NCBI RefSeq assembly: GCF_000203815.1
Contig: NW_004457718.1
Span: 682,001-746,000 of the forward strand
DNA: 64,000 nt
Direction of reading: 5' to 3'
From: Cavenderia fasciculata
Taxonomy: Eukaryota > Evosea > Eumycetozoa > Acytosteliales > Cavenderiaceae
The notes under the pieces were generated by a model. The model saw only the letters and a list, made by a program, of their open reading frames with translations, was not told where the DNA came from and did no database searches. Made by a program: the position numbers and the translations under genes. Shown here piece by piece: positions 11,299 through 24,700 of this stretch (positions are counted from its first letter, which is position 1; each line of letters starts with the position of its first letter).

Positions 11299-12926
11299 TG
11301 GATACAACTCAAACAAACAATAATAATAATAAAAGTAGATAGATATAAAGTGAATAAAACATTCAAAGCATTTGAAGATAACAAATGTCCGATATGTGGT
11401 GATAGTCAACAACTGCAGCTGTCTGAAAGAACAGCACTTAATCATCATATTGCATTGTGTTCAATCTATTTCATGAGACACAATCAAATAGATGTAGATC
11501 AAATGTTGAATCTTGTAAAAGATAATCAAGACGAAGAACAAAATTTGAAGAGATTAGGATTAGTTCAAGCTATACCTAGAATGATGATGATGGATATTGG
11601 ACTATTTAGATCGGTGGTTATTGTCAATTCATACATTCGAATAGTAGTGCCATCAAACATCAAAGACAAATCAATCAACATTACCAACAACAATTAGTTT
11701 TAACAAAAACACAACAAGAACTAGATTCATTAAATATATTACCTCAATACGACGGCATCCCAGTAGTAATACAAGTTGGAGAAGGTAAATGTCGTCTTTT
11801 GATTGATTTTTCCAGGGGTATATATTTGGCTGTGGAGCAAGTAGCTCAAGTCAGAAGAATCATTCAACAATCTAAATTGGTTACATATCTAACTGTTATC
11901 ATTCGTTTCAATAATGAGGTACTTGAACAAGGTATGTGTGGAAATAATACATTTAGTACTATGAAACGAAAAAACTATTATTAATCTTTAGTACTATCTC
12001 TATTATAGCACGACCATATGTCAATTTAATCTATCAAGATCTAAAAGAGAATACAACCATCACAGAGTATTCATTCTATCACCCACCATTTGGAAGAATG
12101 ATATATGCAGAGAGACCAAGTACCAGATTCTTCATCTCTCAAAACAGGATCCAGGAAAATAATCAACCTCACACACCAGCTTGTCTACCATCAATGATTC
12201 CACACATTGATAAATATCATGTTCAAGGGGTTCACGTACGTATTATTATTATTGATCATTGAGTAATAATATTGTTATTCATTTATTAAAATATTATTAT
12301 TTATTATGTCAGCCAGTAAATCTTTTCAAACTCATATTGAACAATCATGTCAAGTATTGACAGGATCACCATTTATTAAAACTGTCAAACTGGAGACTGG
12401 TCTAACTAGAAATTATAATGTTGGAGTATTCAACCAATTCACACTCAGTCTACCCAATCTCGAATGTCTTAGATTGCGATGTGACAAGGTGGAAGATCAT
12501 TTACCGATGGTCATTGAACTATTATATAGAAATCAAATCAAACACATGACCATTGATTGTAGTCTCTCAGTATTACAATGTCAACAATTATTCAATAGCA
12601 TCAAGACAAACAAATCACTCATCTCTTTGAGAATCAGTCGTATGTTATACTTTATAACATATAATATAATAATAATAATAATATTAACTCTTATTAAACT
12701 ATATACAGTTTATAGTGAAAGCAATGAATGGTTTCAATTTGTTTATGAGATTTTAAAAGAGATTCACATTTTCACAACATTGAAATATATTTATTTTAAA
12801 TACTATGACCAAGATCTAGAGGACGACATGAAACAATTTAAATCATTGTCGGAGAAGGATTATGGTTATAAAGTCATTATCTATCATTGGACATGTGAAG
12901 AACCCAAAAAAATCCATACTCAATAG
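11299..12926 (+). pseudogene. disrupted zinc-finger / LRR-like gene
   Basis: Several plus-strand segments look like one gene whose frame is broken. An ATG at 11299 leads after a frame change (about 11335-11350) into a segment with a CCHC-type finger, CPICGDSQQLQLSERTALNH then HIALC (11386-11460), reminiscent of UBZ fingers. A second frame change near 11615-11650 leads to a long Gln-rich and charged segment running to an intron at about 11931-12009, then to about 12235. After a probable intron ending at 12308, the segment stays open in one frame only to about 12355 and in another from there, giving an LRR-like stretch (LSLPNLECLRLRCD). A clean intron (about 12640-12709) leads to the final exon and stop at 12926. 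Some shifts may be unrecognised mini-introns or sequence errors. No function is assigned. Confidence 0.4.
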
Positions 12927-13264
12927 ATCGATGGTAGATGGTACAATGGTTGTCTCCAATCACCAGTGATAATTATAAACTAAATACCAAAGATCTTGTG
13001 CTATACTTTTTAGCCAACTCTGTTATTGAGCGAGAGGATCCTCTGGTTGGTATTTCTGCAGATTTTCAAATAATAGTTGGTCTTTGGAAGTTATATACAA
13101 GTTGTGGATCACTATTTGAAAATCTTATAAGATATTCTTTTTAAATCTTATTATAATAATAATATTAATAATAATGGATATTTCAGTGGATTTAAATACT
13201 AAAAGTCATAATCTATATTTATATTTATACATGAGGAGGAAGGAGGTTTATTTATTATTTATTA
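12927..13264. other. intergenic between convergent genes
   Basis: The space between the disrupted gene and the glycosylase stop. A 68-codon open frame at 12938-13144 starts 12 nt after the previous stop; it matches nothing I recognise and may be a remnant of the same broken locus. The rest is AT-rich 3' flank. Confidence 0.4.
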
Positions 13265-14995
13265 TTATTCTTTGTTATTATCCTTATTCTCTTTGTTATC
13301 ATCATTGCAGTTTTTAGAGTCTTTATCGGTATGGTTATTATTATTACTGTGATGATAGTGGTGGTGATGATGGAGGTGATGACTTGAAATCATATTTTGG
13401 TGGTTTTGATCAATCATTATATCCGATTGATCAAGATTCCAATCGATTGGTTGTTGATTCTTTTGATTCTGTTGATTCTGTTGTTGTTGTTGTTGTTGTT
13501 GAATGATAGAGTTTGCTTTACTGAAATGTTTACAACCAAAGAAACTACTATTACTACCACTACTATTATTATTATTAGTGGTAGAAGAGGATGTGAATGA
13601 AAAGGGGTGTGATGAGGTGAGAATACTGTGATGGTTGTCTTCTTTGATGAGTGATTGTTTGGATTGAGCTTGTTTACCCCAGAGCATAAAGACGATACCC
13701 TGACGGTGTTGGGAGAGTAGCTGGATGGCACGGTCGGTGAATGTCTCCCATCCCTTGTCCGTGTGCGACTCGGGTGCCCCCTTTTTGACAGTGAGCACGC
13801 TGTTGAGGAGCAGTACGCCCTGCTTGGCCCATTTGTCGAGTATACCGTGCTTGGTCTGTGCACATACACCCAAATCACTTTGCAGCTCCTTGTAGATATT
13901 GATCAATTGTGCAGGAAGATGTTTTGTCGATGGAAGCGATGCCATTTCCTGTAGCGTTAGATCGGGTTGTCCAAAAGAGAATGCAAGGCCGTTGGCCTGG
14001 TCAGTGCCATGGTAGGGGTCCGATCCGACAATAACCACCTTGACCTGTTGAAAGGGGGTGATATTGAATGCACGAAACACTTGGTCGAGTTTGGGACACA
14101 TCAACATGCCAGTGTCATCTTCCTTTTCGAGAAACTCAATCAAACGTTTGAAATAGGGTTGTTCAAACTCTCCTTGCAATACATCTCTCCATCCACTCGT
14201 AGATACGAGTGATTCCTTTAATCTCTCTCCATATGTCTTTTCTTGTACGGTTGGTGTAATGTCAGTAGTAGAATATTTTGTAACTTGTCCATCTTTTGAT
14301 TGATATTGTAATCGTTTGGTTGGTGTAGAAACAGTCAAGTTTGTTGGTTTATCAATGATAGATTTTAAAAGAGGTGATGAATATAAATTATTATTATTAT
14401 TATTAAAAGTTGGTGATGTTGTAGTTGATAGTGTTATAATGGATTGAATAGGTTGTTGATATAATAAATGACTAGAAGGGAATGATTGTTGTTGTGATTG
14501 TCCTATTACTATATGATCAAATGGATTATTACTACTACTACTACTACTACTATCTATGATTGTTGTTGTTGTTGTTGGTGTTGATGTTGATGTTGGTGTT
14601 GTTAGAGGTGTATCATTCTTTCTTTTCTTTACAAGTAAACTATTATGTTCTTGTTCAAGTTGTTGATTAAATAAATTATGTTGTTGTTGTTGTTGAATCT
14701 TATTACTATTACTATTATTATCGCTTATATTCATTGCATCATTATTGTGATTATGATGATTATAGTTCATTTTTATATCATTACTATATACAAATTGTTG
14801 TTGTTGTTGTTGTTGTTGAGTATTACCTAAATTGTAGTTGTAGTTATTGTAGTTATTATATTGTTGTTTATCGTTATATTTAAATATAAATGGTGTAGTA
14901 TTTAATTGTTGTTGTTGTTGTTGATTCTGTTGATATTGTTGCTGTTGCTGATAATAGTTCTGGTGGTACTGTAAGTTCTCAAAGAATTGTACCAT
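13265..14995 (-). CDS. family 1 uracil-DNA glycosylase with Q/N-rich extensions
   Basis: Predicted base-excision repair enzyme that removes uracil from DNA, 576 aa in a single exon. The first 240 or so residues are Gln/Asn/Thr-rich. The catalytic fold follows: VVIVGSDPYHGTDQANGLAFSF (around residue 323) holds the water-activating Asp, and GVLLLNSVLTV holds the uracil-binding Asn. SSHPFSFTSS (around residue 463) holds the catalytic His, and FFGCKHFSKANS ends the core before a poly-Gln run and PIDW. Two departures from the family are visible: the usual GQDPYH is GSDPYH, and the usual HPSPLS DNA-intercalating Leu loop is HPFSFTS followed by an Asn/Ser-rich insert. The three main catalytic residues are kept, so activity is plausible but may be changed. 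A His-rich, highly charged tail follows. Confidence 0.88.
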   Translation of the reverse strand: MVQFFENLQYHQNYYQQQQQYQQNQQQQQQLNTTPFIFKYNDKQQYNNYNNYNYNLGNTQQQQQQQQFVYSNDIKMNYNHHNHNNDAMNISDNNSNSNKIQQQQQHNLFNQQLEQEHNSLLVKKRKNDTPLTTPTSTSTPTTTTTIIDSSSSSSSNNPFDHIVIGQSQQQSFPSSHLLYQQPIQSIITLSTTTSPTFNNNNNNLYSSPLLKSIIDKPTNLTVSTPTKRLQYQSKDGQVTKYSTTDITPTVQEKTYGERLKESLVSTSGWRDVLQGEFEQPYFKRLIEFLEKEDDTGMLMCPKLDQVFRAFNITPFQQVKVVIVGSDPYHGTDQANGLAFSFGQPDLTLQEMASLPSTKHLPAQLINIYKELQSDLGVCAQTKHGILDKWAKQGVLLLNSVLTVKKGAPESHTDKGWETFTDRAIQLLSQHRQGIVFMLWGKQAQSKQSLIKEDNHHSILTSSHPFSFTSSSTTNNNNSSGSNSSFFGCKHFSKANSIIQQQQQQQQNQQNQKNQQPIDWNLDQSDIMIDQNHQNMISSHHLHHHHHYHHSNNNNHTDKDSKNCNDDNKENKDNNKE

Positions 14996-15385
14996 ATTCT
15001 ATCTTTAACTTTTCTATTATCATTTATATTGATTATATATCTATCTATCAATCAATATTAGTATCCACAATAACTTATATTTATGTATGATATATATTTG
15101 ATCAAATATAATGTATGTCTCAAATCAAGTCAGCGAAGATGTCTCTGACCAAAACAAATATTTTTTTTAATTTTGGTCTGTTTTTTTGGTTCGTGGAATT
15201 TCATCAATCCAATCCATCCACCAATTGACCAAATATGGAATAAAGTATATGTTTTAGATTTATATTATAATATAAATGTATCAATTGAGTTTTATTTTAA
15301 TTGAAATATATTGTTAAGGGAGGGTTAGGGGGGTTAGTTGTTTGGTTATTGACTATTATTATTGTTTGTTGTTTTAGAGTTGATT
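14996..15385. other. intergenic, glycosylase 5' flank
   Basis: 390 nt between the glycosylase start and the DOCK stop. It holds a TATATATCTATCTATC-like AT-rich promoter zone next to 15000 and the AT-rich 3' flank of the DOCK gene. A short GGGAGGGTTAGGGGGGTTAG tract lies near 15317-15337. No gene seen. Confidence 0.5.
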
Positions 15386-18300
15386 TTAGTTGTTATACAT
15401 GTACTTTGCAGTCTTTTCACTTTTCATAGTATTAAAGATGCTTTCGAGTTTTTCTTGCATGGCAGCCATGGAAGAATTGATGAGGGTGCCGTGAAGTTTG
15501 AGTGCCTTTTCGAGGACGACTATCTGCTGGTCCATAGAGACACGCAGACAGTCGGCGATATGTTTGTTTTCCGGGTGTTTAGAGAGATATGGTTCGGTGA
15601 GGAAGAGTTCATAACGACTGACACCACCGTTTACAGAGGCGTCGATGATTCCATTCAAAGTCATGGTCAGAGGATTGATATTTTCGTTTTGGTTTTGTTG
15701 ATAGCGATCGATACGCGCCAACAATTCTTCATTCTTTTGTACAATAGAGTTGAGGGCATTCTCGATGGGACTGACCTCGACCGAGATGCGGTCCACTACG
15801 AGCGACCGACGTTCAGTGCATGGGAAGGGTGTCTCGCAGACGAGGTAGTGGTTGTTGAGCCACAGGTCCTCAAACTCGTTGGTCGACGAACGGTTGGCCT
15901 GTTTCTTGAACGGTTTGCTATATAAAAATACATTGACCTTGGTGCGGGCGTTGAACTGCTGCACACGCTGCGGTACACGTTTCTTGCCGCCGGCAAAGGC
16001 ACCGTCGCTGCCGTTGAGGTTGAGACTCTGGCGCTTCTGCGCTTCGGCCATGCTCGACACGTTGACCGAGGTGATGAGCACGTGCATGCCGTCCGACTCC
16101 ATCACCTCTTTGCTGGGCGTCTCGGTCGATTTGAGCAGCTCGGCCTTGGGCCACTTGTCGAGTGTCTTGGTGATGAAATCCGACAACCGCTCAAACTCGT
16201 TGCCCTTGTAGATAAACTCGCGGTTCTGAATCGACGCGGGGAAGCGCTTGCCATAGTATCCCACTCTAAAGTACTCTTCAAACACCAGTTCCGACTCGTT
16301 GATCTTTTGATAGAACGTGCCCTGCTGGCGCAGATAAGTGGCCGCCGAGTTCATGTCGCAAATGTTCATGGTAAAGTGGTGGATCAGCTCCTTGAGCAGC
16401 GGGATGGCGCGTTCCCAAGCCTTGCCCTTGTTAAAGCAGGCGAGGATCTCTTTGTATAGCAGTTCCTTGCGTTCTGACTCCTTTTGCACGTGGAATGAGC
16501 CGTACTCGTTGTTGATGCTGTTGATGACCTTGTTGTGGTCCCACTGGTAGAGCGACGCGTGCAGCATCACCGTGACACCGGCCTCGACAAAGTTGCCGTT
16601 GGAAAAGTGACGCTTGCTGCACATATGGACAAAGCGGATAAAGTGGTTGTAGCGCTTGGTCTCTTGCAGGTAGTAGATAAGCTTGGCCACCGACCCAAAG
16701 ATCTCCTCCTCGTCGCCACCCTTGATATCCGACATAAAGGTGGTGAGGAGGGTGAGGAACGAGACAATGTCGCCGATAAACTGCTCGGCCTTTTTGCGTA
16801 TGGCGTCGGTTGATTTGCTCAACACCAACTGCATACACTGCACGTAAAAGAATGTTTGGAAGGTCTTCATGGTGAACGGCAGCTTGCCGTCAACCGAGCC
16901 CGCGCCAATAGTCGGCCATGTCATGCCGTCGCTGACACCCGTGCCAATCTCGAGCAACGAGTCAATCGTGCGTGTCATCAAGTCGCTGTATCCACCCGTC
17001 TGCAACACCTCACTCTCTAGCATGTCATAGTAGATCTTGGTGGCCACACGTTTGGCATCCATCGTATCGGATATCGACAGTTTCATGATTGGATCAATCA
17101 GCACTGGAATAAAGGCTGCACGCTCCTTGATGGGGACGGTCGTCCACACACGCTCAAATACACGTGCCATCTCGATACGGACATCTCCACAACGAGTCTT
17201 GAGAAAGATGGCTTTGGCAGGGTTGACCGATTCAAGTTGTAGATCCTTGCAGTTGAGGTAGGATGTAGTGAGCATGAAAAAGGCACGCCACATACCAAAG
17301 TCATAGGACGTTGATCCCTTGCTTGGCTCTTTACTCGAATAAAATGTAACATCTTCCAAGATACGAGTCATACGTAGTATAGTTTTGAGTTGAAACACTG
17401 TAAATGTCCAGAAATCGGTTGGGAACTTGGGAGAGATAAAGAGGTGTTGCAGACTCTCGTAGAGGTCGACAAAGAATGTCTTGTTGGATTGGACGGAACG
17501 GGAAAACATCTCCCAGTTGTGTACACCGGCCAAACGCGATGTGCCAAGGATAAAGGCATAGATTTTGAGACGCAAGTCGTAGAGTTGGTCCTCTGACATG
17601 ATCGAGACAAGTGCCGACAAGGATAGCGACGGGGATGCACCATTGAGAGACGCAGCCGACGACGATCTACGCGACTTTATAGGTTGGGACGATGAGGCAA
17701 TGACAAAGTTGATGAGTTGGAGTAGTTCGAGAATAGGTGTAAAGAATGACATCATCTCGAGCAACCACTCGTCTTTATCACGACCGCGCATCTCACTCTT
17801 TGTAATCATAATATCGACAATGAGACCGAGGATGGTGAGACACATGTCAGTCTCTTCAACCGACTTGCCAAAGTGGAATTGGAGTGTTTGAAAGACGATA
17901 GGGTGAAGTTGCTTACGCGTGTCCTTGTTGAGCATGAGTTGGCCGTGGAGGTAGCTTGAGAGTAACTTGAGTTTGAGCAAGTTGAACGTCTTGTTCTTTT
18001 CAAGGTGTTGAATGGATCGCATAAACTTGACGGCGATAATAGCCATCTCTTCAATCGTAAAGAATCGTTTGAGATCCGAAAACATACCTTCAAAGTTTTT
18101 GAGTGCGATGGTCTGTGCACCAATGAGCGATGGCGCATTGCTCAGCATAATCTCGCATAGAATATCCACTACATTTTTAAGATTCTTTTGGTACGTGTCG
18201 TTGGCATTGGCCGTGTCCTTGTTGGGGAACTTGGTCTTGCTAGCAACAACCATCTTGAATATGTATTCGAGTGCTTTGAGTGAGGACGAGATACGCGATG

Positions 18301-21300
18301 CGTTGGACGGGTCTTGGAAGTTATCGAGGTTCTTGACAACCGATCGCAAGAGGTGGGAGTGTGCAGACATGCCCGATGGCTGGCCACTCAAACTCGTGGG
18401 GATACCGAAAAACTTGCTGACATAGGTATCGAGTGCCGGACGGTAGTTGGTGGTACGCGAGTCGACCAACACACCAATGATAAAGATAAAGCTGCGGAAG
18501 ATCTCCATCGAGAGCGGAGAGTCGTTGAGTTGCTGGTCGAGAATCGACAAAAAGTTGAAAAAGATCTCTTGCAGGTTACGAACGAGTTCGTGTGACCCAA
18601 GGAAGGTGATGTCCTTGACTAAACTGCTCAAGTCGCCCTGGAACGACTGCCAGCGTGCCAAGTTGACCACCAAATGGTTTTGGGTGAGACATGTCGACAC
18701 AAAGGTTGTGCGGATACGGATGACGTCGCTGGTACCCTTTTTGTCCTTTTTGCCACCCGTCTCGTTGACGCCGTTGATGTAGGTGGCGATGGGCACGTCG
18801 TCAGACGACACTTTGTACAACTGGATTGTGTGCACGCCGTCTTTGATGATAGCACCGTCGTCGCCGATAAACTTGAGGTATCCAAATGCCAACGGTGCAC
18901 GTTCCTTGTCCTTTTTCTCGGAGCACTGACGCACCAAAAAGAAGAGGTGTGACTTTTCATACGACTTTGATGCCATCCACACGCGGACTGTTTCTCCCCA
19001 CTTGCCACTTGATCCCGACACAAGCACGGGTGTGCGGTACTCGGATATCTCTTGCTGGCCGTTGGCAAACTTGATCGTGTCGTTCATAGTCATACCACTC
19101 TCGTTTTTGATCAACATACCAACCTCGACGTTCTTGTCTGAAAACTCTCCCTCTTCAATCTGAACATACATGTCATTTCTGTCGTACCCTGGTAAGATGA
19201 CCTCGGGAAGACACATCTTTTGAGAAATGCTAACGTTTCGCATCGCTATATTCTCGTTTAAAAAGTGAGAGTACTCTCCCAAATAATGTTGAACTGTGAA
19301 AACGACACCCTTGGCACGGGTGATCAACTCGTAGCTGCCAGTGTTCTCCTGGATGATCTGCTCGTGCAGGTTGTGGAACATGGCCTCGTTGGACGACGTG
19401 TACAACGTGATCAACACCTCGAACGCCGACTCTTGCTGCGCCGACAAGTCGATCCTCTTGACACCGCACCCAATAAACTTTTTAAACAACTTGTGTGCGG
19501 CTGCTGGCGTGGGTGGCATCGCGTTGTGCTGCGAGCCGGCCGTCGCACTGCTACGCGACAATGTCGGCGACGAGTTGGGGTCTTTGGACGACAACGACGA
19601 CGTGCGACGGTAGATACGTGTCACCAAATACAACTCTCCCTGCAAGTCACGCGAGTCAAGGTCTTTGAAAATGGTGCGAATCTTTTCGTTTGGATTCTCT
19701 GGCTCGACAAACAAACCAGTTGGCGGAATCAACCCACTGTAACTCTCTGTCACGAATCGATTCTCTGTCTTGTTGTACAATGTAAAGATCATCTCCAAAA
19801 ACTCGCCCGACGAGTACAAAAAGTTGTTGACTGACACGAGCAGCTGTGACGATGTGTGTAATGGCTTGTTGGACGAATCCGACGCAGCCGATGACGAGCC
19901 AGCGCTGGTCGATGGCTGGTTATTCGCACCCGATGCGGGGTTGGACAAGAACGACCCCTGCTTTTTCATGATGCCCGGGCCGCCCATACCAGTCGACCCC
20001 TTCAACGGGTTGTTCGACGCCTGCAATTTCTTGGACGCGCCAATTGGCTGCAACGGAGAGTTAAGGTTGAGTGATGACGTTGACTGTGATCCATTCTGTC
20101 CATTCAATGTAAGTGATGATGCTTGTGGATTAGATGTAACTGATATCGTAGAGTTTGATAATGATTGAGTTGATGATGTAGTATTATTCCCATTAATATT
20201 TAAATTACTACTAGAATTTGATGATGATGAAGATAAAATAGCAGAGGAAGATGGAGATGATCCATTTGATGACGATGATGACGACAAAGAAGGTAGAATA
20301 CTACCACTTGATCCAAGTGAAGATTTACCTTTGATTCTAACACTATTGAGTAAATTCATTGAACTTGAAAACTTTGATACTTTTTCACCGCCACCCGATG
20401 ATTTGTTGGATGACGGTGATCCTACGGGTGAGGAGCTGATCGCAACCGGTGCCGTATTAGATGTGTTGGCCGGTGTTCCCTTCTCACCCGACTCTCTCAA
20501 CGACGTGCTACTTCCACCTCCACTAATAATTCCTATATTTCCTGAACTGGTGCTTGGTGATAGATTAGACATTGATCCACCACCACCACCACCACCATTT
20601 TGACCATTATTTATATTTCCACCACTACCATTTAATGATGATTGATCATTTTTTAAACTTTCTAAAATTTTAATATTTTCTTGTACTGCTAAATATTTTC
20701 TTTCTTGATACTAAAAATAAAATAAAGAGATTAATAAATGAAATATTATATAATATTTGTTTGGTTAATTTTAATTTTTACCATTGTACATAAATTAAAT
20801 ACACCAGAATTTTCTGCATCGGCTAATACCAAATCAGTAGCGGTACTTGTTGGTAAAATGGTATTGGTTGTATTTCTCGAATTTGAATTATAATATGTAT
20901 GGATATTTGACATTTCCTTTCTTAATACAATTGACATTCCAGTCTCTTGTCTGCCTTCATCAATCACTCCTAATATTTTGTCTCTTAATTCAAATGTAAT
21001 TTCCTAAATATAAAAAAGAATAAAGGTTAGAGATGATTGATCATCATTCATTCCTTATATTTGATATATTTACTTTTGGAGATTTAAAAGCCAATAATTG
21101 ATTTTTAAATTGAATTAGACAAGTAATTCTTTGTGATAGAATCTTAAAATCATTATGTTGTTTGTTTTGGGAAAATATTTTTAATAATGTTGCCCATTCG
21201 ACTATAGTTGATGTAACCTCATTGAGTAATGAAGAATTTGTCATTTCTTGATTCGTTAGTGATCTAAATGATAGATAGATAAACAGGTGGTTAATATCAT

Positions 21301-21707
21301 ATCCATTACATTACTTGATTTGTTCTTTTGGTTTCTTACAATTTAGTACTAATTGGAGTTGATGCTTGTGAAATGGAGGAATCTTCGGTATTTGTATTTT
21401 CAGGTAATATTACAACATATGATTGAGGAAAGATTCCACTTTCCTGCGTATTGACAGAAACACCACTGTACCATCCTCCACTTGCTGCTGCATTTGTCAA
21501 TGATGGTGAGGTTGGTGCAGAAGAGTCGCTATTTCCATTGCTGCTGTTGCTGCTATCGGCTGTTTGTGCGTGTATATGTACCAAATCTCCAACTGACAAT
21601 GGTAATTGGAATTTGTGAGACGCATTAAATGGAAACAATACAATACAAGTCTTTGAGATCTCTACCCATTCTTCAGACGTTGTTTTTCGAGTTGTACTTG
21701 TTGCCAT
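15386..21707 (-). CDS. SH3-containing DOCK-family Rho/Rac GEF
   Basis: Predicted DOCK180-type activator of Rac GTPases, about 2034 aa. Exons are 21707-21340, 21263-21074, 21003-20782 and 20710-15386. Exon 1 encodes an SH3-like domain (GGWYSGVSVNTQESGIFPQSYV is the C-terminal half). A helical segment follows, then a long Ser/Asn/Gly-rich linker. A DHR1/C2 domain starts near VILPGYDRNDMYVQIEEGEF, about residue 760, with the charged loops of lipid-binding C2 folds. A long helical middle leads to a C-terminal DHR2/DOCKER region (about 1600-2015), with the RIDRYQQNQ...NPLTMTLNG segment and a final GTLINSSMAAMQEKLESIF helix. An N-terminal SH3 fits the DOCK-A (Doc) rather than the zizimin group. Such proteins usually work with ELMO partners in chemotaxis and phagocytosis. 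Codon use is much richer in G/C between about 15.8 and 19.6 kb than in the neighbouring genes. Confidence 0.9.
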
Positions 21708-24700
21708 ATTTTGTTTCCAAGTGACACAAATTACTCTCTATTATTATTATTATAATTAATATATATATATTTGGTAGGGGGTATCTAATCTATCTTTCTT
21801 TTTTGAAAATTATATAAATATATATGTTGTTGAAATTTTTTGGATGGTTCTGGAAATGAAAAAAAAAAAAATTGAGAGATTCCCTAAAAAAAATTGTATA
21901 CTATAATAATAATAAAAACTAGTTGGTTAGTAAAACTATTATTATTATTATTATTATTTTGATCGATTATTATTATTATTATTCTTGTGATTATTATTAT
22001 TATTATTTTGTATTCTATTCTAGTTGGTGTAATAATTATTATTGTTGGGCAATATAAACCTCTTGCTAACCTGATACACACACACACCACACAGACAGAC
22101 AGAGTGAACACAGAAGAAAACAATACAAAAGGGAAAAGAAAAAAGGAAATAATAATAATAATGGTAATAATAAAAAAAGTCCAATCAATCAATCAATAAC
22201 AATCAATAATATTGTTGTTCTTGGTATTGTTGAAAGGTGGAAGAAGAATAGATGATGATGATGATGATGATAATAATAATATTGGTGATGATGTATTGTT
22301 GGATTTGGGTTGATTGGATTATTTTTGGGGGTGTGTGGATGCAATTTTTGATATCATCTCTCAATCTTTCAATCTATCCATCTCGTGTAATGCTTTTTAT
22401 AATATAAATATATGTTATATACTCTTAAATTATTATTCCTCTACCAAAGTAGTTGGGGTTGGTTGGTTGGTTGGTTGGTTGTTGACCGATGACGATGTTT
22501 TGAGAGGAGGACGGGTGTTACATGTCATTTGTCATGTAAAACAAAAACAAAAAAGGGGAGTGTTGTAGTGATTTGATTGAGATTGATTTAATGATTGGAT
22601 ATTTTTTTGATTTACTGATTTTTGATCCAGTCAGTCAATCAATCCACAAAGAGTGGATATAGGGTGGGGTATATATTTTAATATTATATTCCAACAACTC
22701 TCTCTATTTTATATTATTATTATATTATATTATATTTTACAAGGTGGTGAACTGGGAAAGGTTTGATTTGGTTTGGTTTGTTTGTACCAATAAGTAGTAG
22801 TAGTCACATCAATACCAATTATATAAATATATATATTTTATAATGTTTACAACAACTGTACGTACAAAGTAAAAATGATTACTTGCAAAGGAAATGAGAA
22901 AACAAACAACAAGAGAGGAAGGAGGAGAAAGTAAACAACCACAAGAATGTATATAATCACTGTTGTTGTTGCAGTTGCAGTTGCAGTTGTTGTTGTTGTT
23001 GTTGTATTATTATTAAATTCATTTTGATATTATAGGTTTAGGTTAAGTTTTTGGGTGTTTTGGTGGGTAAGGAAGGAAGGATAAGTATATCAATTAATTA
23101 CCCAACTAACCTTGTTGTTCCAAAGCACGGATGGATGGATGGATGGATGGATTGGATGATGTGTGATATTGTTGTGATAAAAATAACAACAACAATAGTG
23201 TCGAGAATAGAATCTATTCAATCATCGTTTTCCTCCTCCTGCTGATGATATATTAATATTGCTAAAGAGGGTATATTTCTAAAGCAGGTTATGATTGATG
23301 TCTGCTGGCCAGCAGAAGTGATCGGGGTAAAAAATGGGTGGGTGGAATCAATTGATTCCATTAGAAGCAGTCTGTCGGTCAGGTGAGGTGTATGACTGGA
23401 GATATATATATCACTACTACTAAATTTCAATTGTCGCATTTAGAAAAAAACGGTATATAGTGATTGGTGGGGGTTGGGGTGTGGGTGGTTGAATTTGAAA
23501 CGGGTTGATGATGAACAGGCTGGCTGTTTGACCAAATACCACCCCCTGATATCATCAAATTAATTAATCAGCACTTCTTCTATTTCCAAATCCAACACAA
23601 AAGGAGGAGGAGATGAAGAAAGAGGAAGAGATAATTGTTGTGTTGTTGTTGTTGCTTTCTTGATTTGATTTGCTGTTGGTACTGATTGTTGTTATTGTTG
23701 CTTTCTTATTTTGCGATTCGTTGAAGTATTAAATATATATATTTCATCGAATATATATTTAAATACTATACTATACGACTATATAATACTGTACGAGGAA
23801 ACGGATGATGATGCTGATGATAATACTGATGATCACCAACCCATCCTCTTTTATGGAGGGAGTGTAGAAAGTTGAGTAGACATTTTAAAATGCCCGTTTA
23901 CATACAAATAAATAAATAAATAATTACCTCTCTCTTTAAAAAATGTTGGTTATGATGAACTGACAATAATAATAATAAATGACGGTGATGATGATGATGA
24001 TGTATTATTTGTGGAGATGGCGGAAATGATGATCAATATGATATATATTAATTGATGATGATGATGGTGAAGATGAATTGTAATTTAAAATTAGATATAT
24101 CTTCCCAGCCAGATGTATATATGGGAATTGCTGCTACGAATATTATTAATTGGTTTGGTTGTAAATTTGTTTGTTTGTTTGTACTCTCTTAAAGAGTAGT
24201 GGTGGTAGTGGTGATGGGATTGGGGTAGGTAGGTAGGTTAGGTGGGTTGGATAGGGGGGGGGGAGACGATTTCATTGCGGTAGGGTTTGAAGTGTTACAC
24301 TCTGTTACACGCAACACTTTAAATATATATATATATATATTTTTGATTGATTGATAGAACAATTGTTGGTGTCTGTCTCTGTCTATTCTGTCATTGCTGC
24401 ACAAAGAGGGGGGAGGGGTATTTTCAACGCACCACCATTGTCATTCTTTCATCGATGCACTTTGTTCATTGTCGCCACCCATTTACCAACAACCCATCAA
24501 ATATTTGATTTCGTCACTGTGTCCTAGTTTGGGTTATGCAATGTATGTAATCCCCAATCAACTGTTAAACGTCACACAAAAAAGTAAAGTAAACTTTGGT
24601 ACTGCCACATTAAATCGATGTGTTTGTTGATTGATCCGTCACACATATATTTGCGATATATGTGATAGTGGTTGGTTTGTCTTCTTCTTCTTCTTGTTTG

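Noticed and set aside
12938-13144. A 68-codon open frame after the disrupted gene
   Set aside because: No motif, no splice evidence and no start context; it may be a remnant, but I could not support a gene.
21884-22199. Open frames on both strands rich in Ile/Ile/Thr or Tyr
   Set aside because: They translate ATT/AAT microsatellites; both strands are open for the same reason and no domain is visible.
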